DNA of 64,000 nucleotides. Source: Coriolopsis trogii (lineage: Eukaryota; Basidiomycota; Agaricomycetes; Polyporales; Polyporaceae). The notes under the pieces were generated by a model that worked only from the letters and a program-made list of their open reading frames with translations, had not been told where the DNA came from and made no database searches. Positions 11,507 through 21,821 of the stretch are shown here, one piece after another (within the stretch, counting starts at the first letter, position 1; each line of letters begins with the position of its first letter). The stretch lies in assembly GCA_020543525.1 (NCBI GenBank), contig JAHYIO010000023.1, forward strand, positions 1,364,001-1,428,000. The letters are read 5' to 3'. The translations under genes and the position numbers were made by a program.

Positions 11507-11831
11507 CTCGGATGGCCTTCAACGTTAGAGCCAACTTTGGAAACATCATTGACGCGTTCGGACGCGGTTGTGGCTGCTGGGTGGCAAACATTTACCACGA
11601 CTTATATGCGTTTCGAACTCCGATATTTCACATCAACATCAGTAAGTTCTGGTTCAATGCCCGCTACTTATCGCTAATTCACGAGACGCGCGTCATCGAC
11701 AGACGCGTTCTCGATCGCCTCATCATGCTATCCGGACTGCAGCTGTCTCACGCGTGTTCTCCCTTCGACGCTCTGCGCCGCTCGCAACCTCAGCTTCGCT
11801 CGAACGCCATCATCGCTTGCATTCGGTAGCG
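11507..11831. promoter_or_regulatory. Divergent promoter region
   Basis: About 325 bases between the starts of the coiled-coil gene (minus) and the OGFr-domain gene (plus), so both promoters must lie here. No clear TATA box or shared motif is visible. Confidence 0.4.
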
Positions 11832-12720
11832 ATGAGCTTACCTACAGATATCCGCGAGTTCCTCGCGGGCTATCCACGCGCGCCTGATGAACAATCCTCC
11901 AACGCCAATACCGAATTCTACTCCAATACTAGACGCTGCAAACCGGACAATCTATTGATTGATGAGCTGCACGAACAGTGAGATATGCACGTGCATCTGA
12001 GATACTTGTACCACAACTCAAGTCTTCCTGGTAGATGGAAGACAGACTACAGTAAGCTGGAGTATAAGCATGGATATATTCAATGGTTGTGCGTGTAGTA
12101 GCGCTACGATTCGGAAGATACTGGGACTCATATCGCTCCGCAGGTTTCCTCTGCAAGAATGGGGAATGAACTTCGAGGCGCAGCCCTTACAGAAACATGA
12201 GATCGCTACGATGAAAGCAGACGCCACTACTATCCAACGTCTTGAACGCTCGTATGAGATGATGCTGGGTTTCTACGGTTTGGAGCTGGTATCGAAGGAG
12301 ACTGGAGAGATCCGTCGTGCTGAGAATTGGCAAGAGCGGTACCTCAACCTTGTCCGTGAGTGTCATGTTCGCGCGATGTGTGATGAAAGGCTCACCGCGA
12401 CCTACCTAGGAGCGCCACACAATTACCTCCGCATATCCAGAATACTCAAGAGCTTGTCGGAATTTGGTCTAGAACGGTACAATGCAGGGTTTCTGCTGTA
12501 CATTCTAGTCGAGCAGAGTGCGCACAAGCAACTGAATACGCTAACGATCAAGAGCAGCATGGATAGATGGTGGGCCAATTGTGTTCGGAACGAGGAAGAG
12601 CGAGAATGGATCAACGAGACGGTCCAGAAGGTCCGTGCGCAGCCTGACTTCGTCTTCACGGAAGAGGCATACCGGGAAGCGTTGAAGAGGAGACAAGAAA
12701 CGGGTAGCCTGAAGGAGTGA
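11832..12720 (+). CDS. OGFr-domain protein (opioid growth factor receptor conserved region)
   Basis: Four exons, 11832-11977, 12023-12088, 12144-12355 and 12410-12720, join in phase to a 244-residue protein. The OGFr conserved region is seen as TEFYSN early, then LEYKHGYIQWLFPLQEWGMNFEAQPL split over two introns, SYEMMLGFYGLEL, and PHNYLRISRILKSLSEFGLE. Fungi carry this domain in small proteins without the C-terminal repeats of vertebrate OGFR. Its biochemical role in fungi is not established. The last third is Arg/Glu-rich and helical. The gene is convergent with the GSKIP-like gene, with 159 bases between their stops. Confidence 0.88.
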
Positions 12721-12879
12721 GGTCGATGGTTGCAAGAGTATGCAGTGTTGTACAGTACCTATAGAGTTACATGCAGGTTCCAGTTTCAGGACTCTCACAG
12801 ACTGCAAGGGAGCATGGGAAGTCAGTGATGTCGACAGTATTTGGGTGTGTGGCCCATTGACCGACCTGAAGCTGTAGCA

Positions 12880-13295
12880 TCACGCAGTGTCGGAGGAGAG
12901 AGCCTCAAGTTTGCTCATCAGCGCACTCCTCTTCGCTGACTCATAACGTGGGCTGATGCTCTCTAGCAATTGCTCGACAGTCTCAAAGACAACTTCTGCA
13001 TCAAGATCCGGGTCCATTGGAGCTTCCGAAGGGCTCTGCAGCTGCTCCAGTTCGAATTCAACGACATACCATATGCTGATGGCTGAACGCTTGTTACACT
13101 TACCTGAAATCCTCTACTCGTCAGAGACACAAGCACTGCCTCATCCTCGAGGAGAACAACGCGAGCGGTCGCCTTCATGGGCGACGTTGATACAATCTGG
13201 TAACTGGATATGCCAAAGGACTGTTCGGTAAGGGACCGTACGAGCTCGTCTTGTACAAATGCGTGAGGCTCTGATGCCTCGATCACTGTAGCCAT
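12880..13295 (-). CDS. Small GSKIP-domain-like protein
   Basis: Two exons, 13104-13295 and 12880-13041, with a 62-bp intron (GTAAGT...GAGCAG), give 117 residues. The first exon ends ARVVLLEDEAVLVSLTSRGFQ and the second carries ETVEQLLESISPRYESAKR and SALMSKLEAL, which fit the beta-strand plus two-helix fold of the GSKIP/CLU N-terminal domain. In animals GSKIP binds GSK-3beta and PKA; a role in fungi is inferred only. Ignoring the intron, the reading frame runs on into a meaningless tail, so the splice is needed to see the domain. It is divergent from VPS45. Confidence 0.72.
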
Positions 13296-13617
13296 GTCGG
13301 GTGGAAAGGATGTTATAGCGTAAGTGGTGTTGAGAGCAAGAGCAAGACTCAGAGCAATCCTAGTATTGTGCCCAGAGCCCGGACTTAGTCAAGAGACGTC
13401 ATGGCTGGTGGCAGAAGATACCCTCTCTGGCTGCGCGCCGGAACGCGTCGTCGCGTCTGTCCTGGTCACTTGTATTACTCCCTCTGCCACAGTCACCTTC
13501 GCCTTCCTCCAGATATCCTACCCTGATCATCGACAAACAGCGACTTACCAAAGTGGCCGGACCTAAAGGCGAGAACGACTCGTCACTCGATCCCATTCAC
13601 TGCATATAGAGCTCGCC
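13296..13617. promoter_or_regulatory. Divergent promoter region of GSKIP-like gene and VPS45
   Basis: The 322 bases between two start codons facing away from each other must hold both promoters. Pyrimidine-rich stretches (13,480-13,530) lie on the VPS45 side. No distinct motif was identified. Confidence 0.4.
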
Positions 13618-16192
13618 ATGGATGTCGTGAAAGCGGTGGAGACATACATCACCAAGATGGTCTCAACACCATCTTCTATGAAGGTTCTGCTGCTAGATAA
13701 CCATACTGTAAGCTGCGCTTCAGATGGTCTTTCAGTCTGGGGACCCTTCATAAAGCTCTACCGGTGTATAGACACCTATAGTCTCCCTTTCTGCCACCCA
13801 GTCCACCCTCTTGTCGCACCAGGTATACCTCACGGATAAAATCGACAATAAGAAGCGCGACCGAATGCCCCATATGAAGTGCGTCTGCTTCCTCCAACCC
13901 AATGAGGACAGCTTTGAGGCTTTGGCCGCCGAGCTGCGCGAGCCGAAGTATGGGGAGTACTATCTCTGTCAGTGAGCGACCTGTCACCTCGTCGTCCATG
14001 CCCCCTCTCAATCTGTGGTCCTGCACACTGCACCAGACTTCAGCAACATTCTCAGCAAGACCGCCATTGAGCGGCTTGCAGACGTCGACGAGTATGAAGT
14101 CGTACGGGAAGTACAGGTCAGTACCTTTTCCTATCCGTCCCTCCCTCCCGCCGTGTACTATAGTTGCTATATGGGATCCCTCTATTTGCCTTTTGTATTC
14201 CCCACTCCCTCCCCCTGCTCTCTTTCTCAGCCGTAGATTCGAACCTTATGTGTACCCTCAAGGAATACTTTGCAGACTACGCCCCGATCCTCCCCTCACT
14301 ATTCTCGCTGAACCACATACCCACCGCATCGCGTCCGCTCTATGGCAACAGCCCAAACATATGGGACCCGAAGGCGCTCGAGCGCGCAGTACAGGGGGTG
14401 ACGGCGGTGTTACTCAGCCTCAAGAAGAAGCCTGTGATCAGGTATGAGAAGTCCAGTCCCATGGCGAAGAAGCTTGGAGTTGAGATCCAGGTCCGTACCA
14501 TTGACATTCTGAGAGACCATGTAACAATGATTGAACGTCGCATGAATAGCATCGGATACAGTCCGAGTCGCAGCTATTCGACTTCCGGCTGACCCAGGTA
14601 CCCCCTCTCCTTCTTATACTGGATCGGCGAGGCGACCCGGTAACACCATTATTGTCGCAATGGACATATCAAGCGATGGTGCACGAGCTCCTGGGGATAC
14701 AGAATGGGCGTGTAGACCTGAGTCTTGTCCCTGATATTCGGCCAGAGCTAAAGGTTCGATGGTCTCTGACATTTGTCCCCGTCGTCTTCGCTCTGAGCCC
14801 TCACCTAGGAAGTGACATTGACAACAACCACCGACCCATTCTTCCAAGGGCATCACTTGGCAACATTTGGCGACCTAGGCACCGCGCTCAAGTCATACGT
14901 GCAGTCGTATCAATCGCACTCACTTGCGAACAACCCGTCTTCCATCCAATCGATATCGGACATGAAGCGGTTTGTCGAGGAATACCCTGAATTTCGCAAA
15001 CTGGGAGGGAATGTCAGTAAACATGTGGCGCTTGTGGGCGAGCTCAGTCGTTTGGTCGAACGCGACAAGCTCTTGGACCTTGGCGAGGTCGAACAGGGTC
15101 TTGCGACGGGCTCCGGAGCCGATCTTAGGGTAAGTGAATAGTTGGCCATCCATGTCCTGCCTGTCTGACGTTCTCATGACCAACAGAGCGTACAAACTTT
15201 GATCACAAATCCGGCTATACAGCCTTGGAACAAGCTCCGACTCGTGATGCTGTATGCGCTAAGGTACCAGAAGTCGCAAGCGCAGAACGTTGCGTCGCTC
15301 ATCAGTCTCATGCTCGAGAACGGCGTATCGCGAGAAGATGCGCGGGTGAGCATACAAAAACTGATTGGTCGTGTCCGCCCATTAACGTTCGTTGCAGCTC
15401 GTGTACGTTCTGCTGAATATTGCAGGATCGGATCAGCGCCAAGAGGACCTCTTCTCTGCAGAGGCATTGCTTGCGAAAGGGCGGTCCGCGTTGAAGGGTC
15501 TCAAGGGCGTCGAGAATGTGTACATGCAGCACACTCCCCACCTTTCTCAGACGCTCGAGAACCTCTTCAAGGGCCGACTGCGTGACACCACCCACCCATT
15601 CCTGGACGGCGCGGGGCCGAATGCGGGTCTGCAGCGGTACGGGCTCTCTGTTGCCTGACTTCACCCCGAGGATTCTAAGTTTACGTCCATAGGCCTGGGG
15701 ACGTCATCATCTTCATGATCGGCGGAACAACGTACGCAGAAGCACGCGTCGTCGCCCTGCTCAACCAGGAGTCGACCTCGGGCGGACCATCCGCGGCGGC
15801 AGGGACACGCCTTCTGCTCGGAGGAACATGCGTGCACAACTCCTCGAGGTGTGTGTACTGTCCGTTAGGCCCCTCTCCCGGAGCAAGCAGCGTGGGCGTA
15901 GACTGACCTTCTTGCTCGGTTTTTTCCGTGCAGCTTCTTGGATATGGTGCGCGCGGCGGCTGTTAACTTCCCGGCATCAGTATACGAACCGCCGCCGGGG
16001 TCGTCGAGCAACATGCCGGCGCTCAACCTTAATCTGGGAGGTGTGAACGTGAGTTTGGGAGGGCCTGCGCCGGGAGTTTTCCGAACAAGCGGGGAGGGCG
16101 TCAGTCTGCAGACGGAGGGCATCAAGGACGGCGTGAGGAATCTGCTTGGAAAAGTGAAGCAGGGCGTGGATCGTATTGCTTCACAACCATGA
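13618..16192 (+). CDS. VPS45: Sec1/Munc18-family protein VPS45
   Basis: An SM protein that controls SNARE assembly in Golgi/trans-Golgi to endosome fusion. Exon 1 (13618-13707) gives [14 protein letters not shown]...KVLLLDNHT. Exon 2 begins at 13772 with [25 protein letters not shown], the signature of VPS45. Further exons give [55 protein letters not shown] (split by an intron), [37 protein letters not shown] and [18 protein letters not shown]. It ends with a Gly/Ala-rich tail, ...GVDRIASQP. About nine introns; the one after GEYYL appears to use a less usual GTCAGT donor. Every conserved block of the family is present. The start is the Met of the conserved MDVVKAV. Confidence 0.95.
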
Positions 16193-16439
16193 GGACGATG
16201 CTAGTGACTACGGGTGGTGAGGTTTCCTACGCTTGTTATATCATCCTATGAGCGGATTACTGAACCTGGTACTTGTAGTGTATTGCATGACTATGGAGTT
16301 TATACCGTCTGTGTTCTGGTGAGATTCGGGCCTCGACTACTTTATATCTGCAGTTCTGTGCAACCCGAACCGTGGACACGGTACATAGTGAGAAGCTACC
16401 CGGTCTCTTACCAGTCTCACGTCCAGCCCGTGTGAATGC

Positions 16440-17020
16440 TTACTTGGACCTTATAGCGTCGAGTCCATGGTCAGGATCGAGGTCACAACCTGCGTCATCA
16501 CAGCTCTCGCGAACAATGTGGAGCACCTTCAATTCTAGCACTGCTCACCGCAGGTAGGGCAGATCGTGTCCGATGAGGCCGGGATAGTTGGCGGGGTAAA
16601 CGGCCGCATGGTTTCTTGATCACATTGCTGCCTAGTTAAGCTCAGTGGTCCGTCCATGGTATGGCGTTTCCTCTCGGAAGTTCGGAGGAATGGAGTCGTC
16701 AACTTCATATGTTGCTCGTCTGATGCGGCCGGGATCGTGGTATTAGGCGAATGGTGTGGCACTCTTGAGCAGAAGACTCGCTTCCTGAGCGCAAGGATGG
16801 CGTCGGCGTACCCTCGGTGTTTTACCCCATGTAAGGTGTCGATGGGGTTAAGATGTGGGGGAGGCATATGCACGGCTAATTTCTGGAGGATGGTCGGATA
16901 CCGGCGCACGAGACGCTGAACAGACTTGAAAGCAGCTCGATCATGTGGCGATGACACGTCATCCCCATCGCGCTCGCGTACCGTTACTACCCGCACCCGA
17001 GGCCCTTCACGACAACTCAC
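16440..17020 (-). CDS. Small uncharacterised protein with C-terminal CPTCG motif
   Basis: I do not recognise this gene. The final exon, 16440-16489, joins to the one before it across a clean 59-bp intron (16490-16548, GTGAGC...CGCAG). This gives the ending SSDTICPTCGCDLDPDHGLDAIRSK followed by TAA; without the splice the frame ends in a short unrelated tail. Upstream, the frame reads FKSVQRLVRRYPTILQKLAVHM and PPPHLNPIDTLHG, which looks like real helical protein. The true start is unclear: the frame is open to 17020 without an ATG there, and the first in-frame Met is at 16867, so a further small 5' exon is possible. Another intron may lie between 16,700 and 16,850. The 5' end faces ERV46, so they would share a promoter of under 300 bases. 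Confidence 0.45.
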
Positions 17021-17142
17021 TTCATACCACCACCACCTTCGTCGCCTCTGCGAGCTCGCGAGGACTGGCCACCCTCACTTTCCTTCTACCCGGTTTCTGC
17101 GCTTTCTAGTTTATTGCTTTCTGAACTCTTGGATCAGGCAAG

Positions 17143-18957
17143 ATGGCAAAGGGTTTCCTCAGTGCCCTCAAGGGCGTCGATGCTTTCGGCAAGGTGAGTA
17201 TATGCGCGACTTCGTCAGCCTTGGAGGCGTTTGTGGGACTTGTGCGCTGACAGAACCATGTCCGTAGACGATGGAGGATGTCAAGGTCAAGACACGCACC
17301 GGAGCGCTCTGTATGTCCTCCGTCTCCGCACTCCTCATCGTGCAGCAGGAAGTATTGACGTGACCGCTCGGTCGCCATTGTGGGTAGTGACCATTATCGC
17401 TGCGGCCATCATTATCTCATTCACCACCATTGAGTTCCTCGACTACCGCCGCGTCAATGTCGATACGTCTATTGTCGTCGACCGAAGTAGAGGGGAGAAG
17501 TTGACGGTCAACATGAATATCACATTCCCTCGGGTGCCATGCTATCGTGAGTGTCTATACTGCTACTGGGTCCGGAGAGAGGAGATACCAAGGGACCGAA
17601 CTACCATGTGCGGACTTTGCCTTCACGCATATCCCATGCCCGCGATTTCTCCGGTGCTCCTTCGCTATTTCAGTAGGACTGACGACGTCTGTCCGTGCCA
17701 GTCCTCAGCCTGGATGTCATGGACATCAGCGGCGAGACGCAGTCGGACATAACACATAACATCCTCAAGACTCGCCTAGATGAATCAGGCGCAGCGGTCC
17801 CGAACTCCATCATCACCGAGTTGCAGAACGACCTCGACAAGATCAACGAGCAGCGTCAGGGAGGCTACTGTGGCTCTTGTTACGGTGGTATTGAACCCGA
17901 GAGCGGGTGCTGCAACACTTGCGATGACGTCCGGCAGGCATACGTGAATAGAGGATGGAGCTTCAACCGGCCGGATGCAATTGAACAGGTGCGTCTGGGT
18001 GATCTCTAGTCCCGAAGCGAGTCGCAGTGCGTTCTGACACAAATATATGCAGTGTGTCAAGGAGGGTTGGTCAGAAAAGCTGAAAGAACAAGCGCACGAA
18101 GGCTGCAACATCTCCGGACGTGTCCGCGTCAACAAGGTCGTCGGCAACATCCATCTTTCACCCGGTCGCTCATTCCGCTCAAGCGCACACAACCTGTACG
18201 AGCTCGTGCCCTACCTCCGCACGGACGGCAACCGTCACGACTTCACGCATACTATCCACCACCTAGCTTTTGAAGGCGACGACGAGTACGATATCACGAA
18301 GGCGAAGCTTGGCAAGGAGCTCAAGCAGAAGCTCGGTATCGCTGCGAACCCGCTTGACGGCACTCAGGGTAGGGTACGTGCAATACGCTAGGATTCCGAG
18401 ACGCATTGACTGACCGCGCCTCTATTCCAGACTATCAAGCAGCAGTACATGTTCCAGTACTTCCTGAAGGTTGTCTCTACCCAGTTCCAGACCCTCGACA
18501 GCAAGACGGTACGTCCCAGCCTCGTTGTCACGTGACATAAAATGCCGATACCCCGCGTCACTGCAGGTCGGCACCCACCAATACAGTGCCACGCACTTCG
18601 AGCGTGACCTTGACAAGGGCCATGACGAGAGCACGCCTACTGGCATCCACGTCGGCCACGGCAACCAGGGTATTCCTGGTGTCTTCTTCAACTACGAGAT
18701 CTCGCCCATCCTGATCCGGCACAGCGAGACGCGACAATCCTTCGCGCATTTCCTCACTTCGTATGTGATCCTCTTATTGCTATGTGAAAGCTCTGCTCAC
18801 ATCAGTCAATCATAGGACGTGTGCAATCGTCGGAGGTGTCCTTACTGTAGCTTCCTTGGTTGACAGCGCACTTTTTGCAACCCGCAAGGCATTGAAGAAG
18901 AGCGGTGGACATTCGTCTCCCGTCAACGGTGGTTACACAAACGGGAAGCTGATGTAA
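17143..18957 (+). CDS. ERV46: ERGIC/COPII vesicle cargo receptor Erv46
   Basis: Cycles between ER and Golgi with Erv41 as a cargo receptor for retrieval. The first exon gives MAKGFLSALKGVDAFGK and the second MEDVKVKTRTGAL. The ERGIC N domain then has its membrane segment LTIIAAAIIISFTTIEFLDYRR. The lumenal part holds LSLDVMDISGETQSDI, the Cys-rich CGSCYGG and GCCNTCDDVRQAY, GCNISGRVRVNKVVGN, and YEISPILIRHSETRQSFAHFLT. The second membrane segment, CAIVGGVLTVASLVDSALF, is followed by a short cytosolic tail ending NGGYTNGKLM. About seven introns. All hallmark cysteines are intact. The unusual Lys/Leu tail agrees with COPI/COPII sorting signals in the family, though the exact signal is not proven. 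Confidence 0.95.
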
Positions 18958-19259
18958 AATCTGTTATGTATTTGTCTAGGCTTGCATTGTCTTCATCCCA
19001 TCGCATTATTATCATTGCACTTGCTCTGAATCCATGTACACTCTCCACACTGCATGCATGCATTGTATTGTGAGGCAATACCGCTAGTACAACCACCAGG
19101 AATTACACAATCCAGACATGGCATTCAGCTCATGCAAATGCACGTTAACCGCCCAAACGCGCATCCTAACAACTTTTCCATTTGAAACACTGAGTTTCCA
19201 AGCCAACTGGCAGGTCACAAACGTGCTCCAAAAAGAAAAGGTGAATGCGAGAAAGAGAT
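18958..19259. other. 3' flank between ERV46 and the U2 snRNA gene
   Basis: Holds the 3' UTR of ERV46 and the downstream flank of the U2 gene. Short alternating tgcatgcatg sequence at 19,052-19,062. No gene seen. Confidence 0.4.
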
Positions 19260-19443
19260 CCCCCGACGACACAAGCCGGTAGTGCAGTGGCAAGGTCATC
19301 GCGCCCCCGAGTTGCAAGCAGAGCTCGGGGGACAAGGGCGGCAAAAATTAGATAACCAATAATGGAGGCGGTGCCTCCATAATAGTGGTTAAACTATTAA
19401 GAACAGATACTACACTTGATCTAAGCCAAAAGGCCAGAGTGGT
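19260..19443 (-). ncRNA. U2: U2 spliceosomal snRNA
   Basis: On the minus strand the 5' part reads CTCTGGCCTTTTGGCTTAGA and then TCAAGTGTAGTATCTGTTC, the near-invariant U2 5' region. It includes GTAGTA, which pairs with the intron branch site. Next come a stem (TGGAGGC/GCCTCCA), the Sm-like site AATTTTTG at about 19,349-19,356, a stem-loop III with CCCCCGAG/CTCGGGGG, and stem-loop IV closed by CGATGAC/GTCGTCG. This gives about 184 nt, the usual size. The 5' end is uncertain by 1-3 bases and the 3' end by a few more. U2 is part of the U2 snRNP and helps define 3' splice sites, in keeping with the intron-rich genes around it. Confidence 0.95.
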
Positions 19444-19561
19444 AAGGATCCACAATGTTTGGTCGAGGTTCATATAGGGAGGGCGCGCGCACGGGCCATG
19501 TTATTGTTTGGCTCTTCTGCGCTCAGAGTATCGTGGTGCGCTCTAATGGAGACAAATATCA

Positions 19562-19908
19562 GCATTAATGGGGTAGTGGTAACTTGCACGACGGGCAATG
19601 GCCAAAGCCGCCCTCCTGAACAGGCCGGGGAAATTGCCGATATTGGTCTCCTGTTCTGGTCCAGAATATCTTCGGAGATCGTGCCGGAATCTGGGTAAGG
19701 CCGATAAGCAGCTGGGACTAATGGGCTTTTCGGAGTTCGAATTCTTTTTATTCGGCGCTCCGGTGATGTCACGACAGTATTCTGGCCCGGAACAGGAGAC
19801 CAATCCCGGCAATCTTCCTGGCCTGTTCTGGGGGGTGGCATACGCCGTTGCCCGTCGTGTTGGGTCGTTGCCATCGACCCGCCGGGGGTTCGATTCCCCC
19901 TTAATGCA
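19562..19908 (+). pseudogene. tRNA-Gly (GCC) gene interrupted by a transposable element
   Basis: The left part (19562-19586) reads GCATTAATGGGGTAGTGGTA and ends in the 3' side of the D stem. The right part (19860-19908) carries the anticodon arm with GCC at 19870-19872, the T arm and the 3' acceptor strand TTAATGC plus discriminator A. Removing the 273-bp insert and one copy of TTG restores a tRNA identical to the one at 9794-9864 except for one C-to-T change in the D stem. The insert is not at the normal intron site (anticodon loop), so splicing endonuclease would not be expected to remove it. The internal A and B boxes are both kept but moved apart by about 276 bases, and a T run follows at 19929, so a long transcript could still be made. 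Probably non-functional as a tRNA. Confidence 0.9.
19587..19859. mobile_element. Non-autonomous element with long terminal inverted repeats, CACTA-like ends
   Basis: A 273-bp insert flanked on both sides by TTG (19584-19586 and 19860-19862), a 3-bp target duplication. The ends are inverted repeats beginning CACGACGGGCAAYGGC. The match continues imperfectly for about 85 bases on each side, including ATTGGTCTCCTGTTC and CCAGAATA segments on both arms. A CAC start together with a 3-bp duplication is typical of the CACTA/EnSpm superfamily. There is no transposase, so this is a MITE-type derivative. The two long arms could fold into one large hairpin in RNA. Confidence 0.85.
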
Positions 19909-19928
19909 CTAGCAGAAGCCCCCTTTCG

Positions 19929-19933
19929 TTTTT
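19929..19933 (+). terminator. Pol III terminator downstream of the interrupted tRNA-Gly
   Basis: Five T in a row, 21 bases after the tRNA 3' end. This indicates that the original tRNA gene was a complete transcription unit. Confidence 0.55.
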
Positions 19934-20101
19934 GGCGTGTCTGCACCCCGGTGTACGTCTCCCATTTAGAGATCTATCACTTTATAGTACTCGATACGGG
20001 AGAAGGCGAAGAAAAGGCAGTATCCAAAGTGCCGAAGCTTCACAAAACTTGGTCTACATGGTCCCGTCCATTCACCCATAGACTCCTCCAAAGCCGATTG
20101 A

Positions 20102-21821
20102 TTATACTATTTGATCGCTATCTGACGTATGCAAAGTACGGCTTGTATCATGGCCGCTAACCGGCGCTGCTTTCTGGTCCGCAGTGTAGCCATCACGGGC
20201 GGCGATATAAGAATGGCCCTTCACGTCGACGTCCACGACGTCGACCATCTCATGTGACTCGACATCGATGTAAATTTGTTGAGGGCCCTGCCAGAAGCCA
20301 GGCATAATCGTCAGCGGGATGCTATGTCAAACACCAAGGGGATTCTACAAGGCAGAGCGACTCACACGTCTTCCGTTGTCGCTCCTAAGCATGTTGACGT
20401 TCAGGTTGCGCTGCCTGTGGTTGCCCACGGCGTGCGGCTGCTGTTGTTTCTGGTCGGGCCTATTCGCGCTGAGGCCGCTGGAGTCATATTGCCATCCGGT
20501 GCGGGAGTTGAGGCTTGACATCAGGGAGTTTGTGTACAGCTTCGAGAGGGGAAGGTTGAAGGCGAGGTGCAGACCGGTCGGCTGCGCGGGAGGACCCGGT
20601 CAGTATGTCGTTCCTATGAGGGCGTCATATGTGTCACTCACTGATGCAAGGAAGAGAACGAGGTCGATGATAGCGCAGAGGGCCGTAATCAACCCAGTTT
20701 GCACAGTCACTCAAGCAGCTGTTCAGTCGACGACGAAGCAATTATAAAAAGCAGCTCACAGCGGATGATCTTGTTGATGATATCGTCGGTGAATGACATT
20801 CCCGTCTTGTTCTTCCGCTAACACAGAGCATAATCAGACCTCATGGGGTGTGGAAATTCGTGATGACCACATACCAAATGCCAGACGAGCGACGCGGTGA
20901 TGAGGGTATCCGCGACAGCCGAGAAGGCAAGCCAGACGATAACGATCACCTGGAACTTCTGGAACTGCTCGAATTCCGGTATCATCCCCACTGCAATAGA
21001 CGTGCCAAGACCACCGCCTTCGGCCGTGCACGTCAGAAACCCGAGTGACAGCAAGGCGAGTTCACGAGAGACTCACACAGCTGCGCGAGTGAACAGAAGC
21101 TGATTAAAACGACCGCGAACATGTTCCCCGTCAGGACTTTGACACGCCATGCGAAGAAAAGCTGGACGACTGCCGCAATGAAAGCCTGGGTACGGTCGTC
21201 AAGCGGTCATCTCTGGAGGCACCAGAAGCTGTCGTACCGTCATAAATGGGTCTGTCGCGAATACTGGGCGCAGACAATGGTAAGCATAGAGAAATGTGGT
21301 ACTAGCATTCTGTCACGTACCCCAGGTCGCTCTCGTAATGGCCGCGTTATCGCCTGATGAAGACCCCGTCAGCTAGAATGACTGACCCCTTCCCCCATCA
21401 ACAAACCATACCAAAATGATTGACCAGCGGATCGTACAAAAACGCAATGTCGAAGCAGCAGTTGATTGTGTCGCACAGGAATAGAAGGAAAACCTGGCAT
21501 TTCTATTGGTAAGCCTCAGACTCATCTACTCAGCAGCACACTCACCAGGAGCTTCATCCATGTCCGGTCACTGCAATCCGAAGGATAGAACCGTGAGTAT
21601 AAGTACGCAAGCAAGAAGTCGTCCGAGTGCATGACGGACCGTCTGTATACGTTAAAATACAAGTATGTCTGAGTGACCATGATCCCGTATAGCGCGACGT
21701 TCAGTAGGACGCCCACGAAGATGGGACCATAACTAGACATTGCATGCAATCAGTGAGAAGCCGATACGCGCGTGTCGACCAAGCGTATGCGCACTCACAT
21801 GTCCACTACTGGTGAGCCCAT
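20102..21821 (-). CDS. DUF6534 seven-helix membrane protein, copy A
   Basis: Member of a large agaricomycete family of integral membrane proteins of unknown function. A short first exon from 21821 (MGSPVVDI) splices to YGPIFVGVLLNVALYGIMVT, the first helix. The following exons give DRTWMKLL-VFLLFLCDTINCCFDIAFLYDPL, a helix with FFAWRVKVLTGNMFAVVLIS, then GLGTSIAVGMIPEFEQFQKF and VIVIVWLAFSAVADTLITAS. After these comes TVQTGLITALCAIIDLVLFL with LHLAFNLPLSKLYTNSLMSSL, the conserved C-terminal block. The cytosolic tail ends with IYIDVESHEMVDVVDVDVK...SDQIV. About eight introns. It is a paralog of the gene at 24294-25996 on the same strand. Confidence 0.88.

Noticed and set aside
19084..19344. 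A short minus-strand frame over the U2 gene
   Set aside because: It overlaps the U2 snRNA sequence, which explains the conservation; not a protein.
19470..19946. A 158-codon minus-strand frame over the interrupted tRNA
   Set aside because: It runs through the tRNA halves and the inverted-repeat element and includes translated tRNA sequence, so it is an artefact.
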